Positions 9,880-18,341 of a stretch of 64,000 nucleotides of DNA are shown in pieces. The DNA is taken from the NCBI GenBank assembly GCA_963764195.1, contig CAVXRG010000003.1, forward strand, positions 248,001 through 312,000, read 5' to 3'. Positions within the stretch are counted from its first letter, which is position 1, and the number at the start of each line of letters is the position of its first letter. Source of the DNA: JBDSSS01 sp963764195. Its GTDB lineage: Bacteria > Actinomycetota > Actinomycetes > Actinomycetales > Dermatophilaceae. Under the pieces are notes generated by a model. That model saw nothing but the letters and a program-made list of their open reading frames with translations, did not search any database and had not been told where the DNA came from. The position numbers and the translations under genes are program-made.

Positions 9880-10890
9880 TCACCTCGTCCTGACTCGGGG
9901 GTCGATGAGGGCGTAGGCGATGTCGACCAGGAGGTTGACGATCACGTAGGTGATCGCCGCCGCGAGGATCACCACCTGGAGGACCGCGTAGTCACGCAGC
10001 TGGAAGGCGCGGGCGAGCGTCTCGCCGATGCCGCCGAAGGAGAAGACGGTCTCGGTGAGCACGGCGCCGGCGAAGAGGCCGCCGACCTGCAGGCCGATCG
10101 TCGTCACGACGGGCAGCAGCGCGTTGCGCAGGATGTGGCGTCCGCGGATGACCCGCTGGGTCAGGCCCTTGCTCTGGGCGGTGCGGACGAAGTCCTCGTC
10201 CATCACGTCGAGCACGGACGCCCGGGTGATCCGGAAGATCACCGCGAAGGGGATCGTCGCGAGGGCGAGGGCCGGCAGGATGAGGTGCTTGAAGGCGTCC
10301 CAGGCGGCATCCCACTCCTGGGTGATGATGCCGTCGAGGACGAAGAAACCGGTGACCCGGGTCGCGTCGATGCCCGGGCTCTGACGCCCGGACACGGGCA
10401 GCCACTGGTGCTCGAGGGCGAAGTAGTACTTGAGCAGGAAGGCGAGGAAGAAGACGGGGACCGCGACGCCGATGAGGGAGACGAAGATCGTCGAGTTGTC
10501 GAACCAGGTGGCTCGTCGACGGGCCGCCACGTAGCCGAGCGGGATGGCGATCGCCACGGCGATGATGATCGCCATGATGCTCAGCTCGAGCGTCGCCGGG
10601 AAGCGGGTGAGGAAGATGTCGACGGCGTCCTTGCCGGGCAGCACGCCGTTGGAGACCCCGAAGTCGCCGCCGAGGATGCGCTTGAGGTAGCTGCCGTACT
10701 GCACCCAGACCGGCTGGTCCAGACCGAGGGTCTTGGACAGGGCGGCGCGGGTCTCGGGGGTGGCCCGCTCACCGAGCATCGCCGAGACCGTCCCGCCCGG
10801 CAGGGCCCGCAGCCAGAGGAAGAGCAGCAGCGACAGGACGATGACGACCCCGACCATCTGCAGCAGTCGACGGATGATGAATCTCAACAC
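9880..10890 (-). CDS. Oligopeptide/dipeptide ABC importer, permease (OppB/DppB type)
   Basis: A 336-residue membrane protein with the family N terminus MLRFIIRRLLQMVGVVIVLS, the substrate-path segment LGLDQPVWVQYGSYL and an EAA loop in TAQSKGLTQRVIRGRHILRNAL. Six helices are predicted by eye. It forms the transmembrane pore with the downstream oppC product. The start is GTG at 10890 with GAGGTG seven bases upstream. A stable hairpin lies between oppA and this gene and may reduce expression of the pore and ATPase genes relative to the binding protein. Confidence 0.92.
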   Translation of the reverse strand: MLRFIIRRLLQMVGVVIVLSLLLFLWLRALPGGTVSAMLGERATPETRAALSKTLGLDQPVWVQYGSYLKRILGGDFGVSNGVLPGKDAVDIFLTRFPATLELSIMAIIIAVAIAIPLGYVAARRRATWFDNSTIFVSLIGVAVPVFFLAFLLKYYFALEHQWLPVSGRQSPGIDATRVTGFFVLDGIITQEWDAAWDAFKHLILPALALATIPFAVIFRITRASVLDVMDEDFVRTAQSKGLTQRVIRGRHILRNALLPVVTTIGLQVGGLFAGAVLTETVFSFGGIGETLARAFQLRDYAVLQVVILAAAITYVIVNLLVDIAYALIDPRVRTR

Positions 10891-10913
10891 GACAGGTCAC
10901 CTCTTCTCACGGA

Positions 10914-10948
10914 CGGGGGCCGCCCCGGGTCTCCCGGGACGACCCCCG
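10914..10948 (-). terminator. Intra-operon hairpin between the binding-protein gene and the permease genes
   Basis: Nearly perfect 16-bp stem (10914-10929 with 10933-10948; two G-U pairs when read as minus-strand RNA) with a 3-nt loop. There is no clear U run. Its place between the solute-binding protein gene and oppB suggests a partial terminator or an mRNA stabiliser for the upstream message, as known for other binding-protein operons. Confidence 0.65.
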
Positions 10949-10992
10949 TCATCGTGGTTGTGCGTCCGGTCCGGCCGGTACGCCGGATCAGC

Positions 10993-12666
10993 TCACTTGC
11001 TGACCGTGACCGGGGCGAACTCCTCCGCGGTGAGCGGCGAGGCGACCAGACCCTTGACGTTCGGGCCGATGACGAGCGCGGGCGGCGAGCTCGAGAGCGG
11101 CAGGCCGGGGACGTACTCGTCCTTGATCTGCGTGGCGATCTTCTCGTAGGCCGCAGTCCGCGCGGTCTCGTCGACGATCGCGTCGGCCTTCTTGAGGTCG
11201 GCCGACAGCGTCTTGCCCCACGGCATCGAGAACGTGTGGAAGTCGTTCTTGTCTGAGGTGAAGAACGTGCCGAGGAAGTTGTCCGCGGCGTTGTAGTCAC
11301 CGGTCCAGCCGATGATCCACGCGTCGAACGCGCCGGCCGTGATGCCGTCGAGGTAGCCGCCGTTCCACGGCTTGGCGATCGCGTTGACCTTGACGCCGAC
11401 GGCCTCGAGGTCGGTGCGCAGCGCCTCGAAGATCTTCTGCGGGTTCGGCATGTACGGACGCGAGACCTCGGTCGGGTAGGCGAAGTTGAGGGTCATCCCC
11501 GTGGCTCCGGCCTCCGCGAGCAGCGACTTCGCCTTGGCGACGTCGTAGGGGGTGACCTTGAGGTCCTTGTTGTAGCCGGAGACGGTGTCGGGCATGAACT
11601 GCGAGGCGGCGGTGGCGCCCTCGGGCAGCTGGGTCTGGACCATCTGCTCGCGGTTGATCGCCATGTCGAGGGCCTGGCGGACCTTGAGGTCCTTCAGCTT
11701 GGGGTTCTTCTCCGGGTTGAGGCCCATGTAGAGGATGTTGAACGCGGGGCGGACGAGCACCTGGTTGCCATCGTCCTTGAGCCCCTTCCAGTCGACCGGG
11801 TTGGGCAGGTCGTAGCCGTCGATGCTGCCGGCCTTGAGCTCTTGGCGACGGGTCGTCTCGTCGGGAATGATCTTGAAGACGAGCTTGTCGGGCTTGGCCT
11901 TCTCGCCGAAGTACGTGTCGTTGCGCGAGAGCGTGACCGTCTTGTTGGCCTCGTCGTACTTGTCGAGCTTGAACGGGCCGGTGCCGACCGGGGCCTGGCT
12001 GTACGCGGGATAGATGAAGCCCTCGCCCTGGGCCTTGACGTTGTTGGCGTCGCCCTTGTCCATGGCGGTCGGGCTCTGCATCGCGAAGGAGGCGAGGGAG
12101 AGCATGGTCGGGAACTTCGAGGTCGTCGTGTTGACCGAGAGCGTCACCGTGGAGTCGTCGACGACTTTGCAGCCCTTGTAGAGCGACTCGGACGCCTTGT
12201 CCTTGAAGGTGCCCATCGTGTACTGCCAGTACTGGGCCGCTGACTGGGCGTCGGCCTTCTGGTCGAACATCCGCTCGAAGTTCTTGCAGACGGCGTCGGC
12301 GTTGAAGGGCGTGCCGTCGGTGAACTTGACGTCGGTGCGCAGCTTGAACGTCCAGTCGAGGCCGTTGTCCGAGGTGGGCATCTCGCTCGCCAGGTCGGGC
12401 GCGACGTCGGCCGTGCCCGGCTTGATGGTCAGCAACCCGTTGAACATCTGCCGCGTGACGCGGAAGGTCTCGCCGTCCGTGGCGTAGAAGGGGTCGAACA
12501 GCTTGGGGGCACCAGCGGCGCCGAAGGTGAACGTACCGCCGGACGCGGCCGCCCCGTCCGTCGCGCCGGGAGTCGTCGTCCCGCGGTCGGACTGGGCACA
12601 GGCGCCGAGGGCCAGCGATGCAGCCGCGAGGAGCGCGACCGGTGCTGCCTTTCGGGAGAACTTCAT
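10993..12666 (-). CDS. Oligopeptide ABC importer, solute-binding lipoprotein (OppA/DppA type)
   Basis: A 557-residue SBP family 5 protein. The lipoprotein signal ends in LALGAC with Cys at residue 23, followed by a Thr/Gly/Ala-rich linker. Family landmarks include the DWTFKLRTDVKFTDGTPF segment and VRQALDMAINREQMV. It binds peptides (or another ligand of this broad family) outside the membrane and delivers them to OppBC. The ATG at 12666 is preceded by GAGGTAACCC. The gene is first in the five-gene minus-strand operon; the 5' region holds a 13-bp palindrome that may be an operator. Confidence 0.93.
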   Translation of the reverse strand: MKFSRKAAPVALLAAASLALGACAQSDRGTTTPGATDGAAASGGTFTFGAAGAPKLFDPFYATDGETFRVTRQMFNGLLTIKPGTADVAPDLASEMPTSDNGLDWTFKLRTDVKFTDGTPFNADAVCKNFERMFDQKADAQSAAQYWQYTMGTFKDKASESLYKGCKVVDDSTVTLSVNTTTSKFPTMLSLASFAMQSPTAMDKGDANNVKAQGEGFIYPAYSQAPVGTGPFKLDKYDEANKTVTLSRNDTYFGEKAKPDKLVFKIIPDETTRRQELKAGSIDGYDLPNPVDWKGLKDDGNQVLVRPAFNILYMGLNPEKNPKLKDLKVRQALDMAINREQMVQTQLPEGATAASQFMPDTVSGYNKDLKVTPYDVAKAKSLLAEAGATGMTLNFAYPTEVSRPYMPNPQKIFEALRTDLEAVGVKVNAIAKPWNGGYLDGITAGAFDAWIIGWTGDYNAADNFLGTFFTSDKNDFHTFSMPWGKTLSADLKKADAIVDETARTAAYEKIATQIKDEYVPGLPLSSSPPALVIGPNVKGLVASPLTAEEFAPVTVSK

Positions 12667-12933
12667 GGGTTACCTCGCTCTAGTGCGAAGGCCGCCCCCG
12701 GTAGGGGTGACCGACAGGAATCCTGTTTCACGCGGGGGCGGACCCCGCATGACGGGTTGGTGGCAACATAGTGAAGTCCCGGGGCGATGTCGCCCTTCGA
12801 CGGCAATGTTTACAGGTCCGAGACGTGCGCGCCGCAGGACCGCGGGTGCGCCGGGCCACCGGGCGACGAGCCCGGCTCCACGGCATACCTCGTGGGCGGG
12901 CCGGCCTGTCGGCGCCCTCGTGCGACCCGTCGC
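12667..12933. other. 267-bp intergenic region with oppA leader, palindrome and one octamer
   Basis: No gene is seen. The stretch carries the oppA promoter and leader on the minus strand, the 13-bp palindrome ACAGGAATCCTGT at 12714-12726 (about 50 bases before the oppA start, a candidate regulator site), a GC-rich imperfect inverted repeat at 12733-12750, and one CGGCATAC octamer at 12881-12888 near the 3' end of the CNNM gene. I could not place a convincing -35 element. Confidence 0.5.
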
Positions 12934-13947
12934 TCAGGCGTCGGTCTCGTCGTCGAACGAGCCGAGCACCCGCTCCAGGAGATCCTCCATCGTGACCAGC
13001 CCGACCGGGCCGACCGGGCCGGTGACGAGCACGAGCTGGGCGCGCTCGTCACGCATCGCGCCGATGGCGTCGAGCAGCGAGATCGTCGCGGGCACGTGGA
13101 CCGCGGCGTGGGTCACCGACGTCACCGGCGCGTCAGCGGGGGCCCGGACGATGTCGCGCACGTGAGCGATCCCAACCGGGCGACCGTCCTGCGTCACGAC
13201 GAGGCGCGAGCGGCCGGTCTTTCTCGAGAGCGCTTCCGCCTCGGCGCAGCTCGACGCGCCGGGGAGACCGACGACGCGGTCCCACGGCACCGTCACCGAT
13301 CCGAGCACGGTCGTGTCGAGGTCGATGGCACCCGCCAGCACGCGGTGCTCGGGCTCGGCGAGCATCCCGTGGTCACGAGAGCTGGCAAGGAGCAGCTGCA
13401 GCTCCTTCGGGCCGTGGACCTGCGCGAGCTCCGACTGCGGCTCGACGCGGGCGAGCCGCAGCGTGCCGTTGGCCATCGCGTTGAGGACGCTGAGCAGCGG
13501 CCGCGCCACCCACGCGAAGGCCCGGAACGGCAGGGCGAGCAGCACCGCGGAGCGCTCCGGGTGGGCGATGGCCCACGACTTCGGCGCCATCTCGCCGACG
13601 ACCATGTGGAGGAAGACGACGATGGCGACCGCGAGGACGACGGAGATGACGTATGCCGCTGACTCGGGGATCCCGACGACGCCGAACACCGGCGCGAGCA
13701 GCTCCGCGACCGCCGGCTTGGCGAGCGACCCGAGCGCCAGGGTGCACAGGGTGATGCCGAGCTGGGCTCCGGCGAGCATGAGCGAGAGCTCGCGGCTGCC
13801 GCGCACGGCCGCGCGAGCGGCGACGCTTCCGCGTTCGGCGAGGTCCTCCAGTCGGTGGCGCTTGCTCGCGACGAGGGCGAACTCGGCCGCGACGAAGAAG
13901 GCGTTGGCGACCAGGAGCAGGAGCGAGACGAGCAGCGCGGTGATCAT
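12934..13947 (-). CDS. CNNM/CorC-type membrane protein (DUF21 + CBS pair)
   Basis: A 337-residue protein of the group long called hemolysin-like. The DUF21 domain covers residues ~1-190 with helices around LLVSLLLLVANAFFVAAEFALV, AGAQLGITLCTLALG and VVFLHMVVGEMAPKSWAIAHP; the GE-APK segment is a hallmark. A CBS pair follows (~200-330) and ends with GLVTMEDLLERVLG. There is no C-terminal CorC_HlyC transporter-associated domain, in contrast to its upstream partner. The family is linked to Mg2+/Co2+ efflux and homeostasis. The ATG overlaps the stop of the upstream gene (ATGA), so the two are translationally coupled and may form a heterodimer. Confidence 0.9.
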   Translation of the reverse strand: MITALLVSLLLLVANAFFVAAEFALVASKRHRLEDLAERGSVAARAAVRGSRELSLMLAGAQLGITLCTLALGSLAKPAVAELLAPVFGVVGIPESAAYVISVVLAVAIVVFLHMVVGEMAPKSWAIAHPERSAVLLALPFRAFAWVARPLLSVLNAMANGTLRLARVEPQSELAQVHGPKELQLLLASSRDHGMLAEPEHRVLAGAIDLDTTVLGSVTVPWDRVVGLPGASSCAEAEALSRKTGRSRLVVTQDGRPVGIAHVRDIVRAPADAPVTSVTHAAVHVPATISLLDAIGAMRDERAQLVLVTGPVGPVGLVTMEDLLERVLGSFDDETDA

Positions 13948-15329
13948 CGGGCCACCTCGTCGCGGATCTCGTCCTGGGTCCGGTCCCGGACCTCGACCCG
14001 GACCTGCGCGGGGACGTGGCGGGCCACGACGGTCACGGCGAGTCGCGCCTGCACCGGGGTGAGGCGGGGCGCGTCCTCGTCGTCGTCGACCTCGGGCTGC
14101 TCGAGCCGGCCGGGCACCTCGACGAGGTCACCGGCGAGGGCGACCCGACCGAGCTGCTGGAGGACGAGGCCGCTCACGGTCGTGTGCTCACCATCGGTGG
14201 CGAGGTCGAGGCCCGTCCCGGCCTCGAGCTCGTCCAGGCGCAGGTGGCCCGGCACGACCCAGACCCCCTCGCCGGCGGCGACGATCCCCGGTGCCGTCGG
14301 GTCGTCCTCGTCGAGGATCTCCCCGACGACCTCCTCGGCGATGTCCTCGAAGGTGACGACCCCGGCGAAGCCGCCGTGCTCGTCGACGACGAGGGCCATC
14401 TGCTGGTGGTCGGCCCGGATCTGGTCGAGCACGCCCGGCAGCAGGGCGCTCGTCGGGACGACGGTGGGTGGGGAGAGGAGGGACCGGAGGGTCGTCGTGG
14501 CGCGTTGACCCGGCTCGACGGCGAGGACCTCGGCGAGACCGGCGACCCCGAGCACGTCGTCGCCGTCGTCCCCCGTGACGGGGAAGCGGGACCAGCCCGT
14601 GTCGAGGTGGTCGACGAGCGTCGCCACGGTGTCGTCCCCGTCGAGGGTGGTCACCCGCACCCGGGGGGTCATCACGTCGCCGGCCGACAGCTCGCGGAAG
14701 CGCAGCCCGCCCTCGAGGAGCTCGGACAGGTCGTGGTCGAGCAGGCCTCCCGCGCGGGACTCGTCGATGATCCGGGTGAGGTCCTCGGCCGTCGCACCCT
14801 GCTCGAGCTCCTCGACCGGCTCGATGCCGATCCGGCGCAGCAGGGACGTCGAGGCCCGGTCGAACAGGTGCACCAGGGGACCGAAGAGCTTGAGGTAGAT
14901 GAGCGTCGACCGGCTGAGGGCCCGCGCGACGGGCACCGTGCGGGCGATCGCGAGGTTCTTCGGGGCGAGCTCGCCGAAGACCATCTGCACGACGGTGGAG
15001 AAGACGAGGACGGCGGTGACCGAGAGGCTGAGGCGAGCGGCATACGACATCGAGGGGTCGAGCAGCTCGGCCAGGCCGACCCCGACGAGGGGCTCGGAGA
15101 CGTAGCCGACGAGCAGAGCGGTCACCGTGATCCCGAACTGGGCCGCGGACAACGTGAACGAGAGCCGCGACGTGACGGCGAGGGCGCGCTGGGCCTTCTC
15201 GTCCCCGGCGTCCGCGAGCTCGCGCAGGGCGTTGCGGTCGACAGCGACGTAGGCGAACTCCTGCGCGACGAAGTACCCGGTCGCCGCGGTGAGGGCGAGG
15301 ATGAGCGCGATCCCGAGGGCGATGCTCAT
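13944..15329 (-). CDS. CNNM/CorC-type membrane protein (DUF21 + CBS pair + CorC_HlyC)
   Basis: A 461-residue paralogue of the next gene. DUF21 spans residues ~1-190 (AAQFGITVTALLVGYVSEP, VFGELAPKNLAIAR). A CBS pair spans ~210-335, with VMTPR at its start and the EHGGFAGVVTFEDIAEEVVG motif at its end. A CorC_HlyC domain spans ~345-430 with WVVPGHLRLDELEAGTG. A charged tail of about 35 residues ends the protein. Divalent cation efflux or leak control at the plasma membrane is the family's presumed role. It is the first of a two-gene coupled unit. Confidence 0.9.
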   Translation of the reverse strand: MSIALGIALILALTAATGYFVAQEFAYVAVDRNALRELADAGDEKAQRALAVTSRLSFTLSAAQFGITVTALLVGYVSEPLVGVGLAELLDPSMSYAARLSLSVTAVLVFSTVVQMVFGELAPKNLAIARTVPVARALSRSTLIYLKLFGPLVHLFDRASTSLLRRIGIEPVEELEQGATAEDLTRIIDESRAGGLLDHDLSELLEGGLRFRELSAGDVMTPRVRVTTLDGDDTVATLVDHLDTGWSRFPVTGDDGDDVLGVAGLAEVLAVEPGQRATTTLRSLLSPPTVVPTSALLPGVLDQIRADHQQMALVVDEHGGFAGVVTFEDIAEEVVGEILDEDDPTAPGIVAAGEGVWVVPGHLRLDELEAGTGLDLATDGEHTTVSGLVLQQLGRVALAGDLVEVPGRLEQPEVDDDEDAPRLTPVQARLAVTVVARHVPAQVRVEVRDRTQDEIRDEVAR

Positions 15330-15460
15330 GCGGTCACCGCATCGGGAGCCGGGACAGGCGGTCGGGGGGACGGGGGCAGCCGGACGGGGTCCGGCAGCGG
15401 ACTATGGCCCTCCGAGGCGTCGCTTCGCATGGGTCAAGGGTAGGCGAGACGGGGCGGGGG

Positions 15461-15778
15461 TCAGTCCGTCGTCCGCGCGCGCAGGCGCGTGGCCTCCTGG
15501 GAGATGCGGTGGGCCAGCTCGATGTCGAGCTGGGTGAGGCCGCCCGCGGGTGAGGCCGAGTGGGTCGAGAGGGCGAAGGTCACCGTGCACCACCGGATGT
15601 CGATGTCGGGATGGTGGTCCATCGTCTCGGCCGCGTCAGCCGCCTCGGTAACGAGCCGGATGCCGGTGGGGAAGTCGGGCGCGGTCCACACCGAGCGGAT
15701 CGTGTCTCCGTCCCGCGTCCAGCCCGGTAGGTCGGCGAGCTGGCGGGTGATCTCCTCGTCGGTGAGCAGGCGCGTCAT
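15461..15778 (-). CDS. 4a-hydroxytetrahydrobiopterin dehydratase (pterin-4-alpha-carbinolamine dehydratase)
   Basis: A 105-residue protein of normal length for the PCD/DCoH family. It contains the active-site signature ETMDHHPDIDIRWCTVTF, with the His-His-Pro and the downstream Arg-Trp, and a C-terminal THSASPAGGLTQLDIELA-type segment with the last conserved His replaced in part of the loop by the usual GGLT. It dehydrates the carbinolamine left after aromatic amino-acid hydroxylation. No hydroxylase is encoded nearby; in many bacteria the gene is free-standing. It is divergent from the Nudix gene, and the intergenic region 15779-15840 should hold both promoters. Confidence 0.9.
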   Translation of the reverse strand: MTRLLTDEEITRQLADLPGWTRDGDTIRSVWTAPDFPTGIRLVTEAADAAETMDHHPDIDIRWCTVTFALSTHSASPAGGLTQLDIELAHRISQEATRLRARTTD

Positions 15779-15840
15779 GCATCCCAGTAAACCCCTGCCG
15801 CGGCGTCAGCGGGGTCGACTGTGACAGCATCACTGCTGCC

Positions 15841-16326
15841 ATGAGCGCCGTCCCGACCGACCCCGTGCCCGCGTCGGCCCCCGAGCCGGTCCGGCTCGTC
15901 GTCGGGGCCGCCGTCGTCGACGACCTCGCCCGGCCCACCCGGTTGCTCGCCGCCCGCCGCACCGAGCCGGCCGCCCTCGCCGGGGGCTGGGAGCTGCCCG
16001 GCGGGAAGGTCGACCCCGGGGAGTCACCGCTCTCGGCGCTGCACCGTGAGCTCCGCGAGGAGCTCGGAGTCGGGGTCGAGCTCGGGGCGCACGTCCCGGG
16101 CCCGCGACCGGGCGGCACGTGGGCGCTCGGCGAGCGCTACGAGATGCTCGTCTGGCTCGCCGTCGTCGTCGAGGGGGAGCCGGCCCCCATCGAGGACCAC
16201 GACGCGCTGCGGTGGCTGACGGTCGGGGAGCTCGGCGCCGTCCCGTGGCTGCCGGCGGACCTGCCGATCGTGCGGGCGGTGTCGGCCCGACTCGGGCCCG
16301 TGTACAAGGGCACCCCAAAACCCTGA
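15841..16326 (+). CDS. Nudix hydrolase (MutT-like)
   Basis: A 161-residue protein with a complete Nudix box, GGKVDPGESPLSALHRELRE followed by ELGV, matching GX5EX7REUXEEXGU. Such small proteins hydrolyse nucleoside diphosphate derivatives, for example 8-oxo-dGTP in MutT; the start of the domain is typical of actinomycete MutT-like enzymes. The substrate is not proven. The ATG at 15841 follows an intergenic stretch without an obvious ribosome-binding site. typA follows 13 bases downstream on the same strand, so the two may be co-transcribed. Confidence 0.88.
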   Translation: MSAVPTDPVPASAPEPVRLVVGAAVVDDLARPTRLLAARRTEPAALAGGWELPGGKVDPGESPLSALHRELREELGVGVELGAHVPGPRPGGTWALGERYEMLVWLAVVVEGEPAPIEDHDALRWLTVGELGAVPWLPADLPIVRAVSARLGPVYKGTPKP

Positions 16327-16339
16327 GAGACTGTCCCTC

Positions 16340-18238
16340 ATGCCCATGAAGACCCGCGCGGACATCCGCAACGTCGCCATCGTCGCCCACGTCGACCATG
16401 GCAAGACCACCCTCGTCGACAAGATGCTCTGGCAGTCCGGCGCGTTCGGCGAGCACCAGCACGTCGACGAGCGGGCGATGGACTCCGGTGACCTCGAGCG
16501 CGAGAAGGGCATCACCATCCTCGCGAAGAACACCGCGGTGCACTACACCGGCGCCTCGGCCGAGGCCGCCGGCCTCACCGACGGCGTCACCATCAACATC
16601 ATCGACACCCCCGGCCACGCCGACTTCGGTGGAGAGGTCGAGCGCGGCCTGTCGATGGTCGACGGGGTCGTCCTGCTCGTCGACGCCTCCGAGGGCCCGC
16701 TGCCCCAGACCCGCTTCGTGCTGCGCAAGGCGCTCGCCGCGAAGATGCCGGTCATCCTGTGCATCAACAAGGTCGACCGCCCCGACGCGCGCATCGCCGA
16801 GGTCGTCGACGAGGCCTACGAGCTGTTCATGGACCTCGACGCGACCGAGGACCAGATCGACTTCCCGATCGTCTACGCGTCGGCGAAGGCCGGTCGCGCC
16901 TCCCTCGAGCGCCCGGAGGACGGCGGCATGCCCGAGGGCGAGGACCTCGAGGCCCTCTTCAGCACGATCATGAACACGATCCCCGCGCCGGTCTACGACG
17001 ACGAGGCGCCCCTCCAGGCCCACGTCACCAACCTCGACGCGTCCAACTTCCTCGGCCGCCTCGCCCTGCTCCGCGTCTTCAACGGCACGATCAAGAAGGG
17101 TCAGCAGGTCATGTGGTGTCGTCACGACGGCTCCCAGCAGCGGGTCAAGATCACCGAGCTGCTGATGACCGAGGCCCTCGAGCGGAAGCCGGCCGAGTCC
17201 GCCGGCCCCGGCGACATCATCGCCGTCGCCGGCATCCCCGAGATCACGATCGGTGAGACACTGGCCGACGCGGACAACCCCGTCCCGCTGCCGCTCATCA
17301 CCGTCGACGAGCCCGCGATCTCGATGACGATCGGCACGAACACGAGCCCGATGGTCGGCCGGGTCCGTGGCTCGAAGGTCACCGCCCGCATGGTCAAGGA
17401 CCGGCTCGACAAGGAGCTCATCGGCAACGTCTCGCTCCGGGTCCTCGCGACCGAGCGCCCCGACGCGTGGGAGGTCCAGGGCCGCGGCGAGCTCGCCCTC
17501 GCCATCCTCGTCGAGCAGATGAAGCGTGAGGGCTACGAGCTCACCGTCGGCAAGCCGCAGGTCGTCACCCGCGAGGTCGACGGCAAGACCCACGAGCCGG
17601 TCGAGCGCCTCACCGTCGACACCCCGGAGGAGTTCCTCGGCGCGATCACGCAGATCATGGCCGCCCGCAAGGGCCGCATGGAGCAGATGACCAACCACGG
17701 CACCGGTTGGATCCGGATGGAGTTCCTCGTGCCCTCGCGTGGCCTGATCGGCTTCCGCACCGAGTTCCTCACCGAGACCCGCGGCACCGGCATCGCGCAC
17801 CACGTCTTCGAGGACTACGAGCCGTGGTTCGGCGCGATCACGACCCGCACCAGCGGCTCGCTCGTCTCCGACCGCACCGGTGTCGTCACGGCCTACGCGA
17901 TGGTGAACCTCCAGGAGCGCGGCACGCTCTTCACCGAGCCGACGACCGAGGTCTACGAGGGCATGATCGTCGGCGAGAACTCCCGCGCCGACGACATGGA
18001 CGTCAACATCACCAAGGAGAAGAAGCTCACCAACGTGCGCGCCTCCTCCTCGGACAACTTCGAGAAGATCGTGCCCCCGCGCAGCCTCAGCCTCGAGCAG
18101 TCGCTCGAGTTCTGTCGTGAGGACGAGTGCGTCGAGGTCACCCCCGAGGCGGTCCGCATCCGCAAGGTCGTGCTCGAGGCCGGGGCCCGGGCCCGCACGG
18201 CGTCGCGCGCGCGGTCGGCGGCTCGCGCCGAGGGCTGA
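16340..18238 (+). CDS. typA: Translational GTPase TypA/BipA
   Basis: A 632-residue translation GTPase of usual length. G motifs appear in order: AHVDHGKTTLVDKML (G1), EREKGITI (G2), DTPGHADFGGEVER (G3), NKVDRPDAR (G4) and the SAKAG segment (G5). Domain II follows, then EF-G-like domain III/V elements and the BipA-specific C-terminal domain with the GERGTLFTEPTTEVYEGMI-type stretch (here LQERGTLFTEPTTEVYEGM). It binds 70S ribosomes in the cytoplasm and supports ribosome assembly and growth under stress. The short Arg/Ala-rich tail after residue ~610 is not conserved. Its position before mshB is the same as in mycobacteria. Confidence 0.96.
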   Translation: MPMKTRADIRNVAIVAHVDHGKTTLVDKMLWQSGAFGEHQHVDERAMDSGDLEREKGITILAKNTAVHYTGASAEAAGLTDGVTINIIDTPGHADFGGEVERGLSMVDGVVLLVDASEGPLPQTRFVLRKALAAKMPVILCINKVDRPDARIAEVVDEAYELFMDLDATEDQIDFPIVYASAKAGRASLERPEDGGMPEGEDLEALFSTIMNTIPAPVYDDEAPLQAHVTNLDASNFLGRLALLRVFNGTIKKGQQVMWCRHDGSQQRVKITELLMTEALERKPAESAGPGDIIAVAGIPEITIGETLADADNPVPLPLITVDEPAISMTIGTNTSPMVGRVRGSKVTARMVKDRLDKELIGNVSLRVLATERPDAWEVQGRGELALAILVEQMKREGYELTVGKPQVVTREVDGKTHEPVERLTVDTPEEFLGAITQIMAARKGRMEQMTNHGTGWIRMEFLVPSRGLIGFRTEFLTETRGTGIAHHVFEDYEPWFGAITTRTSGSLVSDRTGVVTAYAMVNLQERGTLFTEPTTEVYEGMIVGENSRADDMDVNITKEKKLTNVRASSSDNFEKIVPPRSLSLEQSLEFCREDECVEVTPEAVRIRKVVLEAGARARTASRARSAARAEG

Positions 18239-18261
18239 GCAGCCTCGGCCGGGCGGCCGGG

Positions 18262-18327
18262 GTGACGCGCTACGAGGAGCAGCCCGTGGGTGGGATCGTT
18301 GACCTCGCCGCCGTCTCCGTCCGCTGA
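18262..18327 (+). CDS. Candidate 21-residue open frame just upstream of mshB
   Basis: GTG at 18262 opens a frame reading VTRYEEQPVGGIVDLAAVSV-R to a TGA at 18325. Codons are mostly G/C-ending, as in real genes here, and it stops 14 bases before the mshB start, a spacing that could allow translational coupling. There is no clear ribosome-binding site and no recognised family; it may be chance, since the frame is also open further upstream. Confidence 0.2.
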   Translation: MTRYEEQPVGGIVDLAAVSVR

Positions 18328-18341
18328 CCGGGAGGTCCTCC

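Noticed and set aside
9757..11256. Large plus-strand frame across oppB and oppC
   Set aside because: Antisense to clear permease genes; protein is almost only charged residues.
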